From an uncultured Flavobacteriaceae bacterium (lineage in GTDB: Bacteria > Bacteroidota > Bacteroidia > Flavobacteriales > Flavobacteriaceae), in the NCBI GenBank assembly GCA_938092005.1, contig CALKOU010000001.1, positions 62,001 through 126,000 on the forward strand: a DNA stretch of 64,000 bases, written 5' to 3'. A program made the translations under genes and the position numbers. Positions 1 to 7,936 of this stretch are shown here, piece after piece. The notes under the pieces are model-generated. The model had not been told where the DNA came from and ran no database searches. It saw only the letters and a list, made by a program, of their open reading frames with translations. How positions within the stretch are numbered: the stretch's first letter is position 1; the number at the start of each line of letters is the position of its first letter.

Positions 1-200
1 AAGCACTTGTTGATGCACTTGAAAGCAAACACTTAAGTTTTGCAGCACTTGATACTTTTGTAAACGAACCTACCCCTGCTGTCAAATTGTTAATGCACCA
101 TCAAATTTCTCTGACCCCACATATTGGTGCTGCTACAAAAGAGGCACAAGACCGAATTGGTGTTGAGCTAGCACAACAAATTGAATCACTACTAGGGTAA
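1..200 (+). CDS. serA: D-3-phosphoglycerate dehydrogenase, C-terminal end (partial)
   Basis: Only the last 65 codons are in the window (frame starting at base 3, TAA at 198-200). The visible protein carries the end of the NAD-binding domain of D-2-hydroxyacid dehydrogenases: a DTF-NEP segment where the aspartate and glutamate of the active-site loop sit, and LTPHIGAATKEAQDRIG, which contains the catalytic histidine in the PHIGA motif. This is typical of phosphoglycerate dehydrogenase, the first step of serine synthesis from 3-phosphoglycerate. The protein ends soon after this motif, so there is no C-terminal ACT domain, as in short flavobacterial SerA. Another 2-hydroxyacid dehydrogenase is possible because the substrate-binding half lies outside the window. 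Confidence 0.85.
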   Translation, partial: ALVDALESKHLSFAALDTFVNEPTPAVKLLMHHQISLTPHIGAATKEAQDRIGVELAQQIESLLG

Positions 201-506
201 ATGCAACGATTAAAAGAACGCTGGGGCATTCAATCCAATGTTCAGTTGGTGATGATTTTTGTGGTATTTGCTGTCACAGGGTCTTCAGCTGCTAAACTTG
301 CCGAGCCTGTTACCAATTATTTGGGTATAACGTTGGAAAATGTCAACGCATGGATATATTGGCCTATTAGAATTTTACTCATTTTCCCTATTTATCAGGT
401 ATTACTTGTATTTTTTGGTTTTATTTTTGGTCAGTTCCGTTTTTTTTGGAACTTTGAAAAGAAGATGCTGAGTCGTATGGGATTTGGTTTTCTCTTTAGA
501 TCATGA
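201..506 (+). CDS. small membrane protein, DUF6787-like
   Basis: This 101-residue protein starts with ATG directly after the serA stop codon, so the two are probably translated together. Two hydrophobic segments are visible, around residues 15-33 and 50-77. They are followed by an aromatic and basic tail (FRFFWNFEKKML) that should face the cytoplasm. The pattern RWGIQSN near the N-terminus and the YWPIRILLIFPIYQ core match the short flavobacterial membrane family that I know as DUF6787. No catalytic residues are recognisable and the function is unknown. Some related entries carry prenyltransferase or lipoprotein-transferase labels that nothing in this sequence supports. Confidence 0.8.
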   Translation: MQRLKERWGIQSNVQLVMIFVVFAVTGSSAAKLAEPVTNYLGITLENVNAWIYWPIRILLIFPIYQVLLVFFGFIFGQFRFFWNFEKKMLSRMGFGFLFRS

Positions 507-507
507 C

Positions 508-813
508 ATGAAAACATCTGCACTTGTATTGCGCATTTTGCTGGTTGGGTTGCTTTTCTACCCTACTCTGGCGCAACACACGCATGTTTTATTAGATCAT
601 GACCATCCCAAATGCGACACAAACACCACTCATTTTCATGAAGCCGAAACCCATTGTGATCTTTTAGATTATGTAACGGCTAGTACATACTTGGCACCAC
701 TCATAGAAGGTGTACAATCCATATTCTTTGAACCTTACAGAGCACAAACAAGTGTTCATAAGTACCAAACTTCACGATTTAGCAAACACCAAAGAGGTCC
801 GCCTACTGTCTAA
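508..813 (+). CDS. small exported histidine-rich protein
   Basis: The track ORF begins at 484, but the ATG at 508 gives a clean signal peptide (KTSALVLRILLVGLL, then cleavage near LAQ) and sits one base after the preceding stop codon, so I use 508 (101 aa). After the signal come clustered metal-binding residues: HTHVLLDHDH, a cysteine, HFHEAETHC. The C-terminus is basic and ends in RGPP. Short secreted proteins with H-x-H and paired cysteines are often found just upstream of TonB receptors in Bacteroidetes, and their role is not established. The context here (His/Asp-rich lipoprotein and TonB receptor downstream) suggests binding of zinc or copper in the periplasm. The metal role is inference. 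Confidence 0.75.
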   Translation: MKTSALVLRILLVGLLFYPTLAQHTHVLLDHDHPKCDTNTTHFHEAETHCDLLDYVTASTYLAPLIEGVQSIFFEPYRAQTSVHKYQTSRFSKHQRGPPTV

Positions 814-897
814 TTCTTTTTTAGACCTCTTATCTATTTGATTATTCCTTTTTGGGGTAATCATGCCTACCTATTCATTATTTTAAAAATTAAAAAC

Positions 898-1494
898 ATG
901 TTTAAAAATATTCTTATAAAATCATTATGTATCACTGCTATTCTTTTTTTAGCTTCATGTGATGATAAAGATGAACCAAAAGCAATTAACGAGCACGAAG
1001 AGTTCTCGAGAGTAACCATCAAAGTTACCAAGGAAGATGATCAATCATTTGAAACGCATGAGTTTGAAGTTGAAGGTCATGATCACGATAACACCAATAA
1101 CACAGGGAATTCTGGAGACCCCCATGACGATCACGCTGAAATTGAGCTTGAAGCGAATACGTCTTATCTTTTCGAAATTCGTTTTTACAACGATGAAGAC
1201 CCAAATAATCCAGAAGATGTTACGCAAGAAATCATCGATGAAGCAGATGAGCATCAAATATTCTATGAATTAACAGATGGCGCAAACATCACCATTTCAT
1301 CTGGTCCTGGAGATACTATGGATCGTGATTCTAATCCGCTTAACTTAATTTCAAGATGGACAACTACTGGTGCTGGTGTAGCTGATGTAGAAGTGTATTT
1401 GATTCATGAGCCAACATCAAAAACAGGTACTTCGCGTGATGATTTTGGTGGTGCTACGGATGTGGAGATTGAATTTGAAGCGCACGTAGAATAA
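898..1494 (+). CDS. acidic/histidine-rich lipoprotein beside a TonB receptor
   Basis: I take the ATG at 898 (198 aa) rather than 838, because it places a lipoprotein signal peptide at the N-terminus with lipobox LASC and lipidated Cys21. The residues after the cysteine (DDKDEP) are acidic, like the surface-export signals described for Bacteroidetes lipoproteins, so the protein may face outward. The mature part is Asp/Glu/His-rich, with GHDHD and DPHDDHAEIE clusters, and contains EADEHQIFY followed by an immunoglobulin-like region. Similar proteins recur next to TonB receptors in flavobacteria, some labelled type 1 periplasmic-binding-fold. A metal- or ligand-capturing partner of the downstream receptor is likely. 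The ligand is not shown by the sequence. Confidence 0.75.
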   Translation: MFKNILIKSLCITAILFLASCDDKDEPKAINEHEEFSRVTIKVTKEDDQSFETHEFEVEGHDHDNTNNTGNSGDPHDDHAEIELEANTSYLFEIRFYNDEDPNNPEDVTQEIIDEADEHQIFYELTDGANITISSGPGDTMDRDSNPLNLISRWTTTGAGVADVEVYLIHEPTSKTGTSRDDFGGATDVEIEFEAHVE

Positions 1495-1512
1495 ATATCT
1501 CGTGCTACTATT

Positions 1513-3960
1513 TTGAAAAACACTAATTCAAATACCATTTGTTGTAACTGTTCAAATCTTTACAAGGCGGTAGTCAGTATATTTATATTGACTACCAGCT
1601 TTGTTTTTTCTCAAGACTGCAATCTTACCATTAGCGGGAAGATTATTGATGTTCAGCACAACTCGCCTTTAGAGGCAGCAGTTATCGAAGTGGTAGGAAC
1701 CCGTTTAGCCGCTGTTTCTGACGCTAATGGGGATTTTATACTTAGCAACCAATGCAAAGGCAAGCTAACGCTTAAAATATCCCATTTAAATTGTGATGCT
1801 GTTTTTCGTGAAATTGATTTAGAGAGTTCCAGTTCGTATAATTTTAGACTAGAGCACCGAGTTGAAAACTTAAACGAAGTGGTCGTTTCTAAACTAAGAG
1901 TTCATGAACTTTCAGCTACAAGTAAAATACATTCCTTAACCGAATTACAAAAAGACCGTTTTAGTAGTAAAGGTCTTGCAGGAGCACTTGAGCAAATTAG
2001 TGGTGTCACAATCCTATCAACAGGAAATAGCATAGGGAAACCCGTGATTCACGGCATGTTTGGTAGCCGAGTTGGTATTGTTTACGACGATATGTTGTTG
2101 GAAAATCAGCAATGGGGACAAGATCATGCACCAAACGTAGATTTAAATACGTTTGAAAACATTCGTTTAATAAAAGGGGCTAGTACGCTCAAATATGGTA
2201 CAACTCCAGGTGGCGTGGTCGTTCTTGCCTCAATACTCCCAAAGCGTGTTGATTCTTTATATGGAAAAACAATACTTAGTGGTATGTATAATGGCCGTGG
2301 TTACAGTGCCATTAGCAACTGGGTAAAATCACACAAAAGCGGAGCTTATCTTAAGTTACAAGGAACCGTAAAAAGAAATGGCGATTTTACCAGTCCAAAC
2401 TACAACTTAACGAACACAGGAAATAAAGAAAATAATTTTTCTATTTCACTTGGCAAAAATGGACTTCAACACAAATGGAAAGCATTCTTCAGTTACTTTG
2501 ACACTGAGATAGCGATATTAAAAAGTGCACATATTGGTAATGTGAAAGACTTGTTACGCGCTATTGAATCGGATGTTCCACTAGTTATAGACCCACTTAA
2601 AAGTGATATTGACTTTCCCAAGCAGGCAAACAATCACTACACCGCCAATATTGAGTATACAAATACGAGTGTGGTTAACGGGGAATTACATCTCAAATAC
2701 AGTTGGCAAAGGAATCACCGAAAAGAATTTGATATAAGAAGAGGTGCGCTGAAAGATACACCTGCTCTTGACATGGCATTAAATACGCATAACCTAATCT
2801 CAAATTACGAGTGGGACACAACATTTGGGAACTTTGATTCAGGTGTTTTTTTTCAGGTGCAAGACAATTACTCAAGTCCTGAAACAGAAATAAGAAGGTT
2901 GATTCCAGATTATTTAAAAACTAAGTTGGGCGGCTATCTTACAGCAACTCTTAACAATACTAAAGATTTTATTTTTGAGTTTGGTGCACGCTATGAGTAC
3001 CACAATAATGAAGTTCAAAAGTTTTACAGAGACAGTCGTTGGGACTTAAAAAATTATGAAGCTCCATTTAGAAAATATGTCATTAGAGAAGAAAAAAGTC
3101 AAAAATTAATCAAAAGAACATTAGTGTTTAATACGTTTTCGTTTAACGCAGGGGTTCGCCATAGTTTATCGCCAACGTACAGTATAAACGTTAATTACAA
3201 CCATACACAACGCGCCCCAAACATAGCTGAAATGTTTAGCGATGGATTGCACCACTCGTTGGCTTCTATTGAATATGGAAATCCTTTTTTAGGCAAAGAA
3301 ACTACCCACAAGGCAGTTATTGATTTTGAAAAGAAAGCAGGTAATTTTCAATTCTCCCTAACGCCATATATAATCGTTGGGAACAACAATTATATTGTTA
3401 ATGAGCCCACAGGTGTTGAGAGCACCATCCGAGGTGCATTTCCTGTTTGGGAATACGCGGCAGTAAGTGCTTTATTTAAAGGATTTGACTTCGATTTTTC
3501 GTATGCATTTAATGCCAAAACACAGTTTAGAAATTCGACTTCTTGGGTTGAAGCCACGAATACTAAAACAGATTTACCTCTTGTCAATATTCCGCCTTTG
3601 ACGATCAATAACCAGTTGCAGTTTTCATTGCCAAATTGGAACTCCTTTTTTGTAATGGTAAACAGCAAAACCATTTTTCGCCAAACTCAATTCCCAAATA
3701 ATAATTTTGACACAACTGTCATAGAAGACGGCAAAATTGTAACTAAAACAGTTGATATAAGCACACCACCAAATGGATATCACGATTTGGGACTTGAACT
3801 AAATTGGGGTCCATATCCCCTACGTTCAAGCAACGTCAGCATCTCTTTATCTTTCGATAATGTACTAGATGCTTCGTATAGAAACTACCTTAACCGATTG
3901 CGGTTTTACTCCGATGAAATTGGAAGAAATATAAGTTTACAAATCAAACTATATCATTAA
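1513..3960 (+). CDS. TonB-dependent outer-membrane receptor
   Basis: The ORF opens with TTG at 1513, 18 bases after the lipoprotein stop; no in-frame ATG precedes the signal peptide (VVSIFILTTSFVFSQD). The order of domains is: a carboxypeptidase-regulatory-like beta-sandwich at about residues 37-110 (ISGKIIDV...), a TonB plug at about 130-240, then a 22-strand-type barrel to the aromatic C-terminus. The plug contains ENQQWGQDHAPNVD, whose DHA resembles the metal-contacting plug segment of ZnuD-type zinc receptors. With the two His-rich neighbours this suggests metal ion or metal-complex uptake. Length (815 aa) is normal. It is convergent with folE, six bases away. Substrate assignment is inference. 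Confidence 0.9.
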   Translation: MKNTNSNTICCNCSNLYKAVVSIFILTTSFVFSQDCNLTISGKIIDVQHNSPLEAAVIEVVGTRLAAVSDANGDFILSNQCKGKLTLKISHLNCDAVFREIDLESSSSYNFRLEHRVENLNEVVVSKLRVHELSATSKIHSLTELQKDRFSSKGLAGALEQISGVTILSTGNSIGKPVIHGMFGSRVGIVYDDMLLENQQWGQDHAPNVDLNTFENIRLIKGASTLKYGTTPGGVVVLASILPKRVDSLYGKTILSGMYNGRGYSAISNWVKSHKSGAYLKLQGTVKRNGDFTSPNYNLTNTGNKENNFSISLGKNGLQHKWKAFFSYFDTEIAILKSAHIGNVKDLLRAIESDVPLVIDPLKSDIDFPKQANNHYTANIEYTNTSVVNGELHLKYSWQRNHRKEFDIRRGALKDTPALDMALNTHNLISNYEWDTTFGNFDSGVFFQVQDNYSSPETEIRRLIPDYLKTKLGGYLTATLNNTKDFIFEFGARYEYHNNEVQKFYRDSRWDLKNYEAPFRKYVIREEKSQKLIKRTLVFNTFSFNAGVRHSLSPTYSINVNYNHTQRAPNIAEMFSDGLHHSLASIEYGNPFLGKETTHKAVIDFEKKAGNFQFSLTPYIIVGNNNYIVNEPTGVESTIRGAFPVWEYAAVSALFKGFDFDFSYAFNAKTQFRNSTSWVEATNTKTDLPLVNIPPLTINNQLQFSLPNWNSFFVMVNSKTIFRQTQFPNNNFDTTVIEDGKIVTKTVDISTPPNGYHDLGLELNWGPYPLRSSNVSISLSFDNVLDASYRNYLNRLRFYSDEIGRNISLQIKLYH

Positions 3961-3966
3961 TTCAAG

Positions 3967-4563
3967 CTAGGATAACTTTCCTTGAATAAGCTTTAAAAAC
4001 TCATTTCGGGTTTCCATAGCTTCAAAAGCACCTCTAAAACCCGAAGTAGTGGTTAATGAATTTTGCTTTTGAACACCGCGCATCATCATGCACATATGTG
4101 AGGCTTCAATAACAATAGCAACACCCTTAGGCTGAAGTGTTTCATCGATGCAATTCATAATTTGTTCGGTGAGACGTTCTTGTACCTGAAGACGGCGTGC
4201 AAACACATCAACAACACGAGGTATTTTACTAAGTCCTACAATATGCCCATTTGGGATGTATGCAATATGTGCCTTTCCAAAAAACGGTAACATATGGTGT
4301 TCACATAACGAGTAAACTTCAATATCTTTTACCACTACCATTTCGTTATAGGATTCAGCAAATTTTGCACCTTCTAAAATGGCAGCAGGATCCATATCGT
4401 ACCCTTGTGTCAAGAACTGCATAGCCTTAGCTGCTCGTTTGGGGGTTTCAATTAAGCCCTCTCGGTATGGGTTTTCACCCAAGCCTGTCAAAACCTCTAA
4501 ATATTGTTTCTGTATGGCTGTAGTTGTTTCTTGGTCGTAAATATCTTTAGCTTCGAATGTCAT
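3967..4563 (-). CDS. folE: GTP cyclohydrolase I
   Basis: This 198-aa protein converts GTP to 7,8-dihydroneopterin triphosphate, the first step of folate (and pterin) synthesis. The zinc ligands of the family are present: Cys87 and His90 in [10 protein letters not shown], and Cys158 in [11 protein letters not shown]. The GTP-binding region [23 protein letters not shown] is intact, and the length is typical of bacterial type IA enzymes. The start ATG at 4561-4563 overlaps the msrA stop, so folE is the second gene of an msrA-folE operon. The stop lies six bases from the convergent TonB receptor stop. Confidence 0.97.
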   Translation of the reverse strand: MTFEAKDIYDQETTTAIQKQYLEVLTGLGENPYREGLIETPKRAAKAMQFLTQGYDMDPAAILEGAKFAESYNEMVVVKDIEVYSLCEHHMLPFFGKAHIAYIPNGHIVGLSKIPRVVDVFARRLQVQERLTEQIMNCIDETLQPKGVAIVIEASHMCMMMRGVQKQNSLTTTSGFRGAFEAMETRNEFLKLIQGKLS

Positions 4564-5093
4564 AGCGTTTTAATTTTTGATGAATAATGCTTTAGTAGTT
4601 TTTTTACTTTAGGACTAATTACAGCAGCGCAATACGGCTGATTTTTATTTAAATTATAATAATCATGATGTTCAACCTCTGCGTTGTAAAACGTTTCAAA
4701 GGGAGTGATTTCTGTAACTATAGGGTCAGGAAAAGCCTTGTTCGCTTCTAGATTTTTAATAAAGGCCTCTATTTGTTTTTTTTGTTCCAAGTCGTGGTAA
4801 AACACTCCTGAACGATATTGTGTTCCAATGTCGTTCCCCTGTCGGTTTAGTGTAGTGGAGTCATGGGTATCAAAAAAAACAGCTAATAAGGTATCAAATG
4901 AGATTTCATCAGCGTTAAATTCAATTTGGACACATTCAGCATGACCTGTTCGACCCGAACAAACTTCCCTGTAAGCAGGGTTCTTAATATGTCCGCCGGT
5001 ATATCCAGGAATGGTCTTAAGGACACCTCTTAATCGTGAGAAAAGTGTTTCCGTACACCAAAAACAACCTCCAGCAAAAGTGGCTAACGCCAT
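4560..5093 (-). CDS. msrA: peptide-methionine (S)-S-oxide reductase
   Basis: The N-terminus carries the MsrA catalytic motif GGCFWCTE with the reactive Cys10, followed by GYTGGH and the C-terminal EHHDYYNLN of the family. It reduces methionine-S-sulfoxide in proteins, using thioredoxin. At 177 aa it is a stand-alone MsrA; no MsrB domain or gene is adjacent. It overlaps folE by four bases (ATGA type). A TAnnTTTG element lies 20 bases upstream. No obvious signal peptide is present, so it should act in the cytoplasm. Confidence 0.96.
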   Translation of the reverse strand: MALATFAGGCFWCTETLFSRLRGVLKTIPGYTGGHIKNPAYREVCSGRTGHAECVQIEFNADEISFDTLLAVFFDTHDSTTLNRQGNDIGTQYRSGVFYHDLEQKKQIEAFIKNLEANKAFPDPIVTEITPFETFYNAEVEHHDYYNLNKNQPYCAAVISPKVKKLLKHYSSKIKTL

Positions 5094-5113
5094 ATTGTTT
5101 AATTATTATATTA

Positions 5114-5121
5114 CAAAATTA
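5114..5121 (-). promoter_or_regulatory. -7 promoter element upstream of msrA
   Basis: On the minus strand this reads TAATTTTG, a match to TAnnTTTG, 20 bases before the msrA ATG. A clear -33 TTTG at 17-19 spacing is not seen; the nearest TTG is 20 bases upstream. Confidence 0.55.
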
Positions 5122-5184
5122 AACAAAATATGTTTATGTGCCAATAAACAAATGAAATATGATAGAGACGTAATTAAAAAAGAT

Positions 5185-5192
5185 TAAATTTG
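5185..5192 (+). promoter_or_regulatory. -7 promoter element upstream of the LolD-like gene
   Basis: TAAATTTG matches TAnnTTTG 15 bases before the ATG at 5208. A second weaker candidate, TTTCTTTG at 5194-5201, lies six bases before the ATG. Confidence 0.5.
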
Positions 5193-5207
5193 GTTTCTTT
5201 GTAAGAC

Positions 5208-5867
5208 ATGATTTCAGCTCAACATATATTCAAAACGCACGGTAAAACGGAAATACTTAAAGATATTTCCTTTATACTAGATCCAGCTGAAATTGTATCC
5301 ATTGTTGGTCCGTCTGGTGCTGGAAAAACGACCTTGCTACATATCTTAGGAACACTTGATCGTCCAGATAAAAATCCAAAAACTGTACTCCAAATAGATG
5401 GTGTTGATATGTTAACGCTTTCAGATAAGGCAATTGCAACATTTCGCAACAACTCTCTTGGGTTTGTATTTCAATCTCATCAGCTTCTCCCGGAGTTTAC
5501 AGCCATAGAAAACATTTGCTTGCCCGCTTATATCAAAGGCACCAAAAGTAAAGTGGCAAAAAAACATGCCCTAGAACTTCTTGATTTTTTTGGGCTTACC
5601 GACAGAGCAGAACACAAACCTAGCATGTTATCAGGAGGGGAACAGCAGCGAGTAGCTGTTGCTCGAGCACTCATCAACAACCCTAGCCTACTACTTGCTG
5701 ACGAACCAAGTGGCAACCTAGATTCGGTTGCTGCAGAACAATTGCATGATTTATTTTTCAGGTTACGAGAAACCTTTTCCATCAGTATGATTTTGGTTAC
5801 GCATAATCAAGAATTAGCAGCTAGAGCAGATCGAATGTTAACCCTTGTTGACGGCCAATGGAGCTAA
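5208..5867 (+). CDS. ABC transporter ATP-binding protein, LolD/MacB type
   Basis: This 219-aa protein is a single nucleotide-binding domain. Visible motifs are Walker A GPSGAGKTT at residues 34-42, Q-loop (FQSHQLLPEF), signature LSGGEQQRVAVARAL, Walker B LLLADEPSGNLD, and the switch histidine in VTHNQ. The SGNLD after Walker B is characteristic of the LolD/FtsE/MacB branch, whose members power lipoprotein release or mechanical work on periplasmic partners. No permease gene is next to it, so the partner is probably encoded elsewhere. The 3' end overlaps the next gene by ten bases, indicating one operon. The exact role (LolD or another MacB-like system) cannot be decided from the ATPase alone. 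Confidence 0.9.
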   Translation: MISAQHIFKTHGKTEILKDISFILDPAEIVSIVGPSGAGKTTLLHILGTLDRPDKNPKTVLQIDGVDMLTLSDKAIATFRNNSLGFVFQSHQLLPEFTAIENICLPAYIKGTKSKVAKKHALELLDFFGLTDRAEHKPSMLSGGEQQRVAVARALINNPSLLLADEPSGNLDSVAAEQLHDLFFRLRETFSISMILVTHNQELAARADRMLTLVDGQWS

Positions 5868-6628
5868 AAAAGGGAGAACTAAAATCCTTTTTAGAGGATA
5901 AGGTTGTGCAGTATAACCAATACAAGTTTATTGAAAGTGATCCCATTTCTATTCCGCATCAATTTTCAAACAAACAAGACATAGAAATTGCAGGTTTCTT
6001 TGCAGCTACTATCGCATGGGGTAACAGAAAGAGTATCATCAAAAATGCCCGTGACCTAATGACACGCATGGATCACGCGCCCTATGATTTTATACGCAAT
6101 CATACAGCAGCTGATTTAGCTGTGCTGGAAGGCTTTGTACATCGCACATTTCAAGAGGAGGATGTCCTGTTTTTTGTGGCGCGCTTACAAGAGCTTTACC
6201 AAGATTATTCGAGCTTAGAAACACTTTTTATTCCAAAAGAAAATGAAACGGATATGCACGCTTCACTTACGCGATTTCATGAAACGTTTTTTGCTGTAGC
6301 GCACCCTAGAAGAACTGAAAAACACATTTCTAATCCTGCAAAAAAATCTGCCGCAAAACGACTGCATATGTTTTTGCGCTGGATGGTGCGTCAAGATGCT
6401 TCAGGAGTGGATTTAGGTATTTGGAAAAACATAGCACCGGGAAAACTCTCTTGCCCTTTAGATGTCCATTCTGGAAACGTTGCACGCCGTTTGGGGTTAT
6501 TAAAACGAAAACAAAATGATTTAGCCGCAGTTCAAGAGCTGGACTGTAACCTTCGAGTAATGGACCCAAAAGATCCCGTAAAATACGATTATGCCCTTTT
6601 TGGATTGGGTGTTTTTGAAGGGTTTTAG
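5858..6628 (+). CDS. TIGR02757 (DUF2400) family protein
   Basis: The ATG at 5858 lies inside the end of the ATPase gene. The 256-aa product has the features I associate with the TIGR02757/DUF2400 family: IAGFFAATIAWGNRKSIIKN near the N-terminus, a central KRLHMFLRWMVRQD, and DVHSGNVARRLGLLKRKQND near the C-terminus. The last region resembles helix-hairpin-helix DNA glycosylase-like folds. The family is common in Bacteroidetes and its function is not established. There is no signal peptide or membrane segment, so it should be cytoplasmic. The last residues (YDYALFGLGVFEGF) match the normal family end, so the gene is complete. Confidence 0.85.
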   Translation: MELKKGELKSFLEDKVVQYNQYKFIESDPISIPHQFSNKQDIEIAGFFAATIAWGNRKSIIKNARDLMTRMDHAPYDFIRNHTAADLAVLEGFVHRTFQEEDVLFFVARLQELYQDYSSLETLFIPKENETDMHASLTRFHETFFAVAHPRRTEKHISNPAKKSAAKRLHMFLRWMVRQDASGVDLGIWKNIAPGKLSCPLDVHSGNVARRLGLLKRKQNDLAAVQELDCNLRVMDPKDPVKYDYALFGLGVFEGF

Positions 6629-6656
6629 TTGATGTTTTTGTATTTTCTATCTTTGC
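6629..6656 (+). promoter_or_regulatory. promoter of the dihydroorotase-like gene
   Basis: TTG at 6629-6631, 17 bases of spacer, then TATCTTTG at 6649-6656: both halves of the Bacteroidetes promoter with good spacing. The transcript would start near 6661, just before the small ORF at 6668. Confidence 0.65.
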
Positions 6657-6667
6657 AAAACAAAACC

Positions 6668-6685
6668 ATGAGGAGACGCGAATGA
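6668..6685 (+). promoter_or_regulatory. five-codon upstream ORF overlapping the start of the next gene
   Basis: ATG AGG AGA CGC GAA TGA encodes MRRRE. Its TGA (6683-6685) overlaps the ATG at 6682 of the dihydroorotase-like gene. The AGGAGA inside it is also a rare strong Shine-Dalgarno-like sequence about seven bases before that ATG. It could be simply the ribosome binding site, or a coupling/attenuating mini-ORF. Confidence 0.35.
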
Positions 6686-7935
6686 ATATTTTAATAAAAG
6701 CTGCCAAAATCCTCGATGCTTCCAGCCCGCATCACAATACGACCCAAGATATTTATATTGAAGATGGGGTTATTCAAAAAATTGGAAATGAGCTTTCTTA
6801 TCCAGATGCTAAACAACTAACATTTGACGACTTACACATCTCACAAGGGTGGTTTGACAGTGGTGTTTCTTTTGGAGAACCTGGCTATGAGGAGCGTGAA
6901 ACCATAGCGCATGGTCTTGAGGTTGCAGCTAACAGTGGCTTCACGCATATCGCTTACAATACCAATACATATCCAAAGCCAGATAGCAGAGCCGATATTG
7001 CTTTCCTTTTAGAACAAGCCAACGGAAGCGCTGTAAAATTGCATCCAAAAGCTCGAATAACCACTGCCGATAGTGACGCTAAACTGGCGCCATTGCGTGA
7101 ACTTCAAGCTGCAGGCGCGGTCAGTTTTAGCAATCATAAGGCTCCCTTATCTAATGCAAACACCCTAAAACTTGCTTTGCAATACACCCATGATTTTGAT
7201 GGACTTGTTGAATCATTTGCTTTTAACCAAGACATAGGTAGCGATGGTGTTATGCATGAAGGTACCGTGAGTACAGCCCTGGGACTAAAAGGGGTTCCAA
7301 GTATTGTTGAAGAGATGCAAGTCAAACGAGATTTGGATATTTTGAGCTACACGGGCGGAAAAATGCACATACCTACCCTATCTACCAAGGATGCCATTTC
7401 GCATGTAAAAGATGCACGAAAAGCCGGGTTAGACGTAAGTTGTAGTACTAGCATTCACAACTTATATTTTACGGACAAAGCACTTCAAGATTTTAACGCC
7501 AATGCTAAACTCCTTCCACCTTTACGTGAAGATGCAGATCGTAAAGCCCTAAGGAAAGCAGTATTGGATGGCACCATTGATATGGTAACTGCTGATCACC
7601 AACCCTTAAATAGTGAACTAAAACATGTAGAGCTTGATCGTGCACACTACGGCTCTATAGGACTAGAACACAGTTTTGGATGCTTGCTCAGCATGTTTAC
7701 AATTGAAGATACAGTTAAGATACTCATCCGAGGCAAAGAGCGCTTTGGAATTGCTGCACATACAATTGCTGAAGGCGCCATAGCAGATATTTCCTTATTC
7801 TCCCCTAAAGGTACCAAAGAGGTTACAAAAGCTACGCTTGCTTCAACTTCAAAAAACAGCTTATTTATAGGGCAAGCCTTTTCGGGAACTGTTGTTGGAA
7901 TTGTGGCACAGAATCAAATGCATCTAGCCATTTAA
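6682..7935 (+). CDS. dihydroorotase homologue with a degenerate metal site
   Basis: The 417-aa protein aligns by eye with the type I dihydroorotase fold: N-terminal beta-sandwich (ILIKAAKILD...), FGEPGYEERETI (in place of the usual FREPG-x-E-KE), the barrel, and the C-terminal GKERFGI-x-EGAIADISLFSP. The metal ligands are largely gone. The D-x-H-x-H motif reads DSGVSF (59-64). The HVST region is HIPTLST, the usual HHL is IHNL, and TDHAP is ADHQP, with only the aspartate kept. It is probably not a catalytic dihydroorotase. Inactive homologues elsewhere act as structural partners of aspartate carbamoyltransferase (PyrB), which is the best guess here. It has its own promoter and is followed one base later by the esterase gene. 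Confidence 0.85.
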   Translation: MNILIKAAKILDASSPHHNTTQDIYIEDGVIQKIGNELSYPDAKQLTFDDLHISQGWFDSGVSFGEPGYEERETIAHGLEVAANSGFTHIAYNTNTYPKPDSRADIAFLLEQANGSAVKLHPKARITTADSDAKLAPLRELQAAGAVSFSNHKAPLSNANTLKLALQYTHDFDGLVESFAFNQDIGSDGVMHEGTVSTALGLKGVPSIVEEMQVKRDLDILSYTGGKMHIPTLSTKDAISHVKDARKAGLDVSCSTSIHNLYFTDKALQDFNANAKLLPPLREDADRKALRKAVLDGTIDMVTADHQPLNSELKHVELDRAHYGSIGLEHSFGCLLSMFTIEDTVKILIRGKERFGIAAHTIAEGAIADISLFSPKGTKEVTKATLASTSKNSLFIGQAFSGTVVGIVAQNQMHLAI

Positions 7936-7936
7936 C

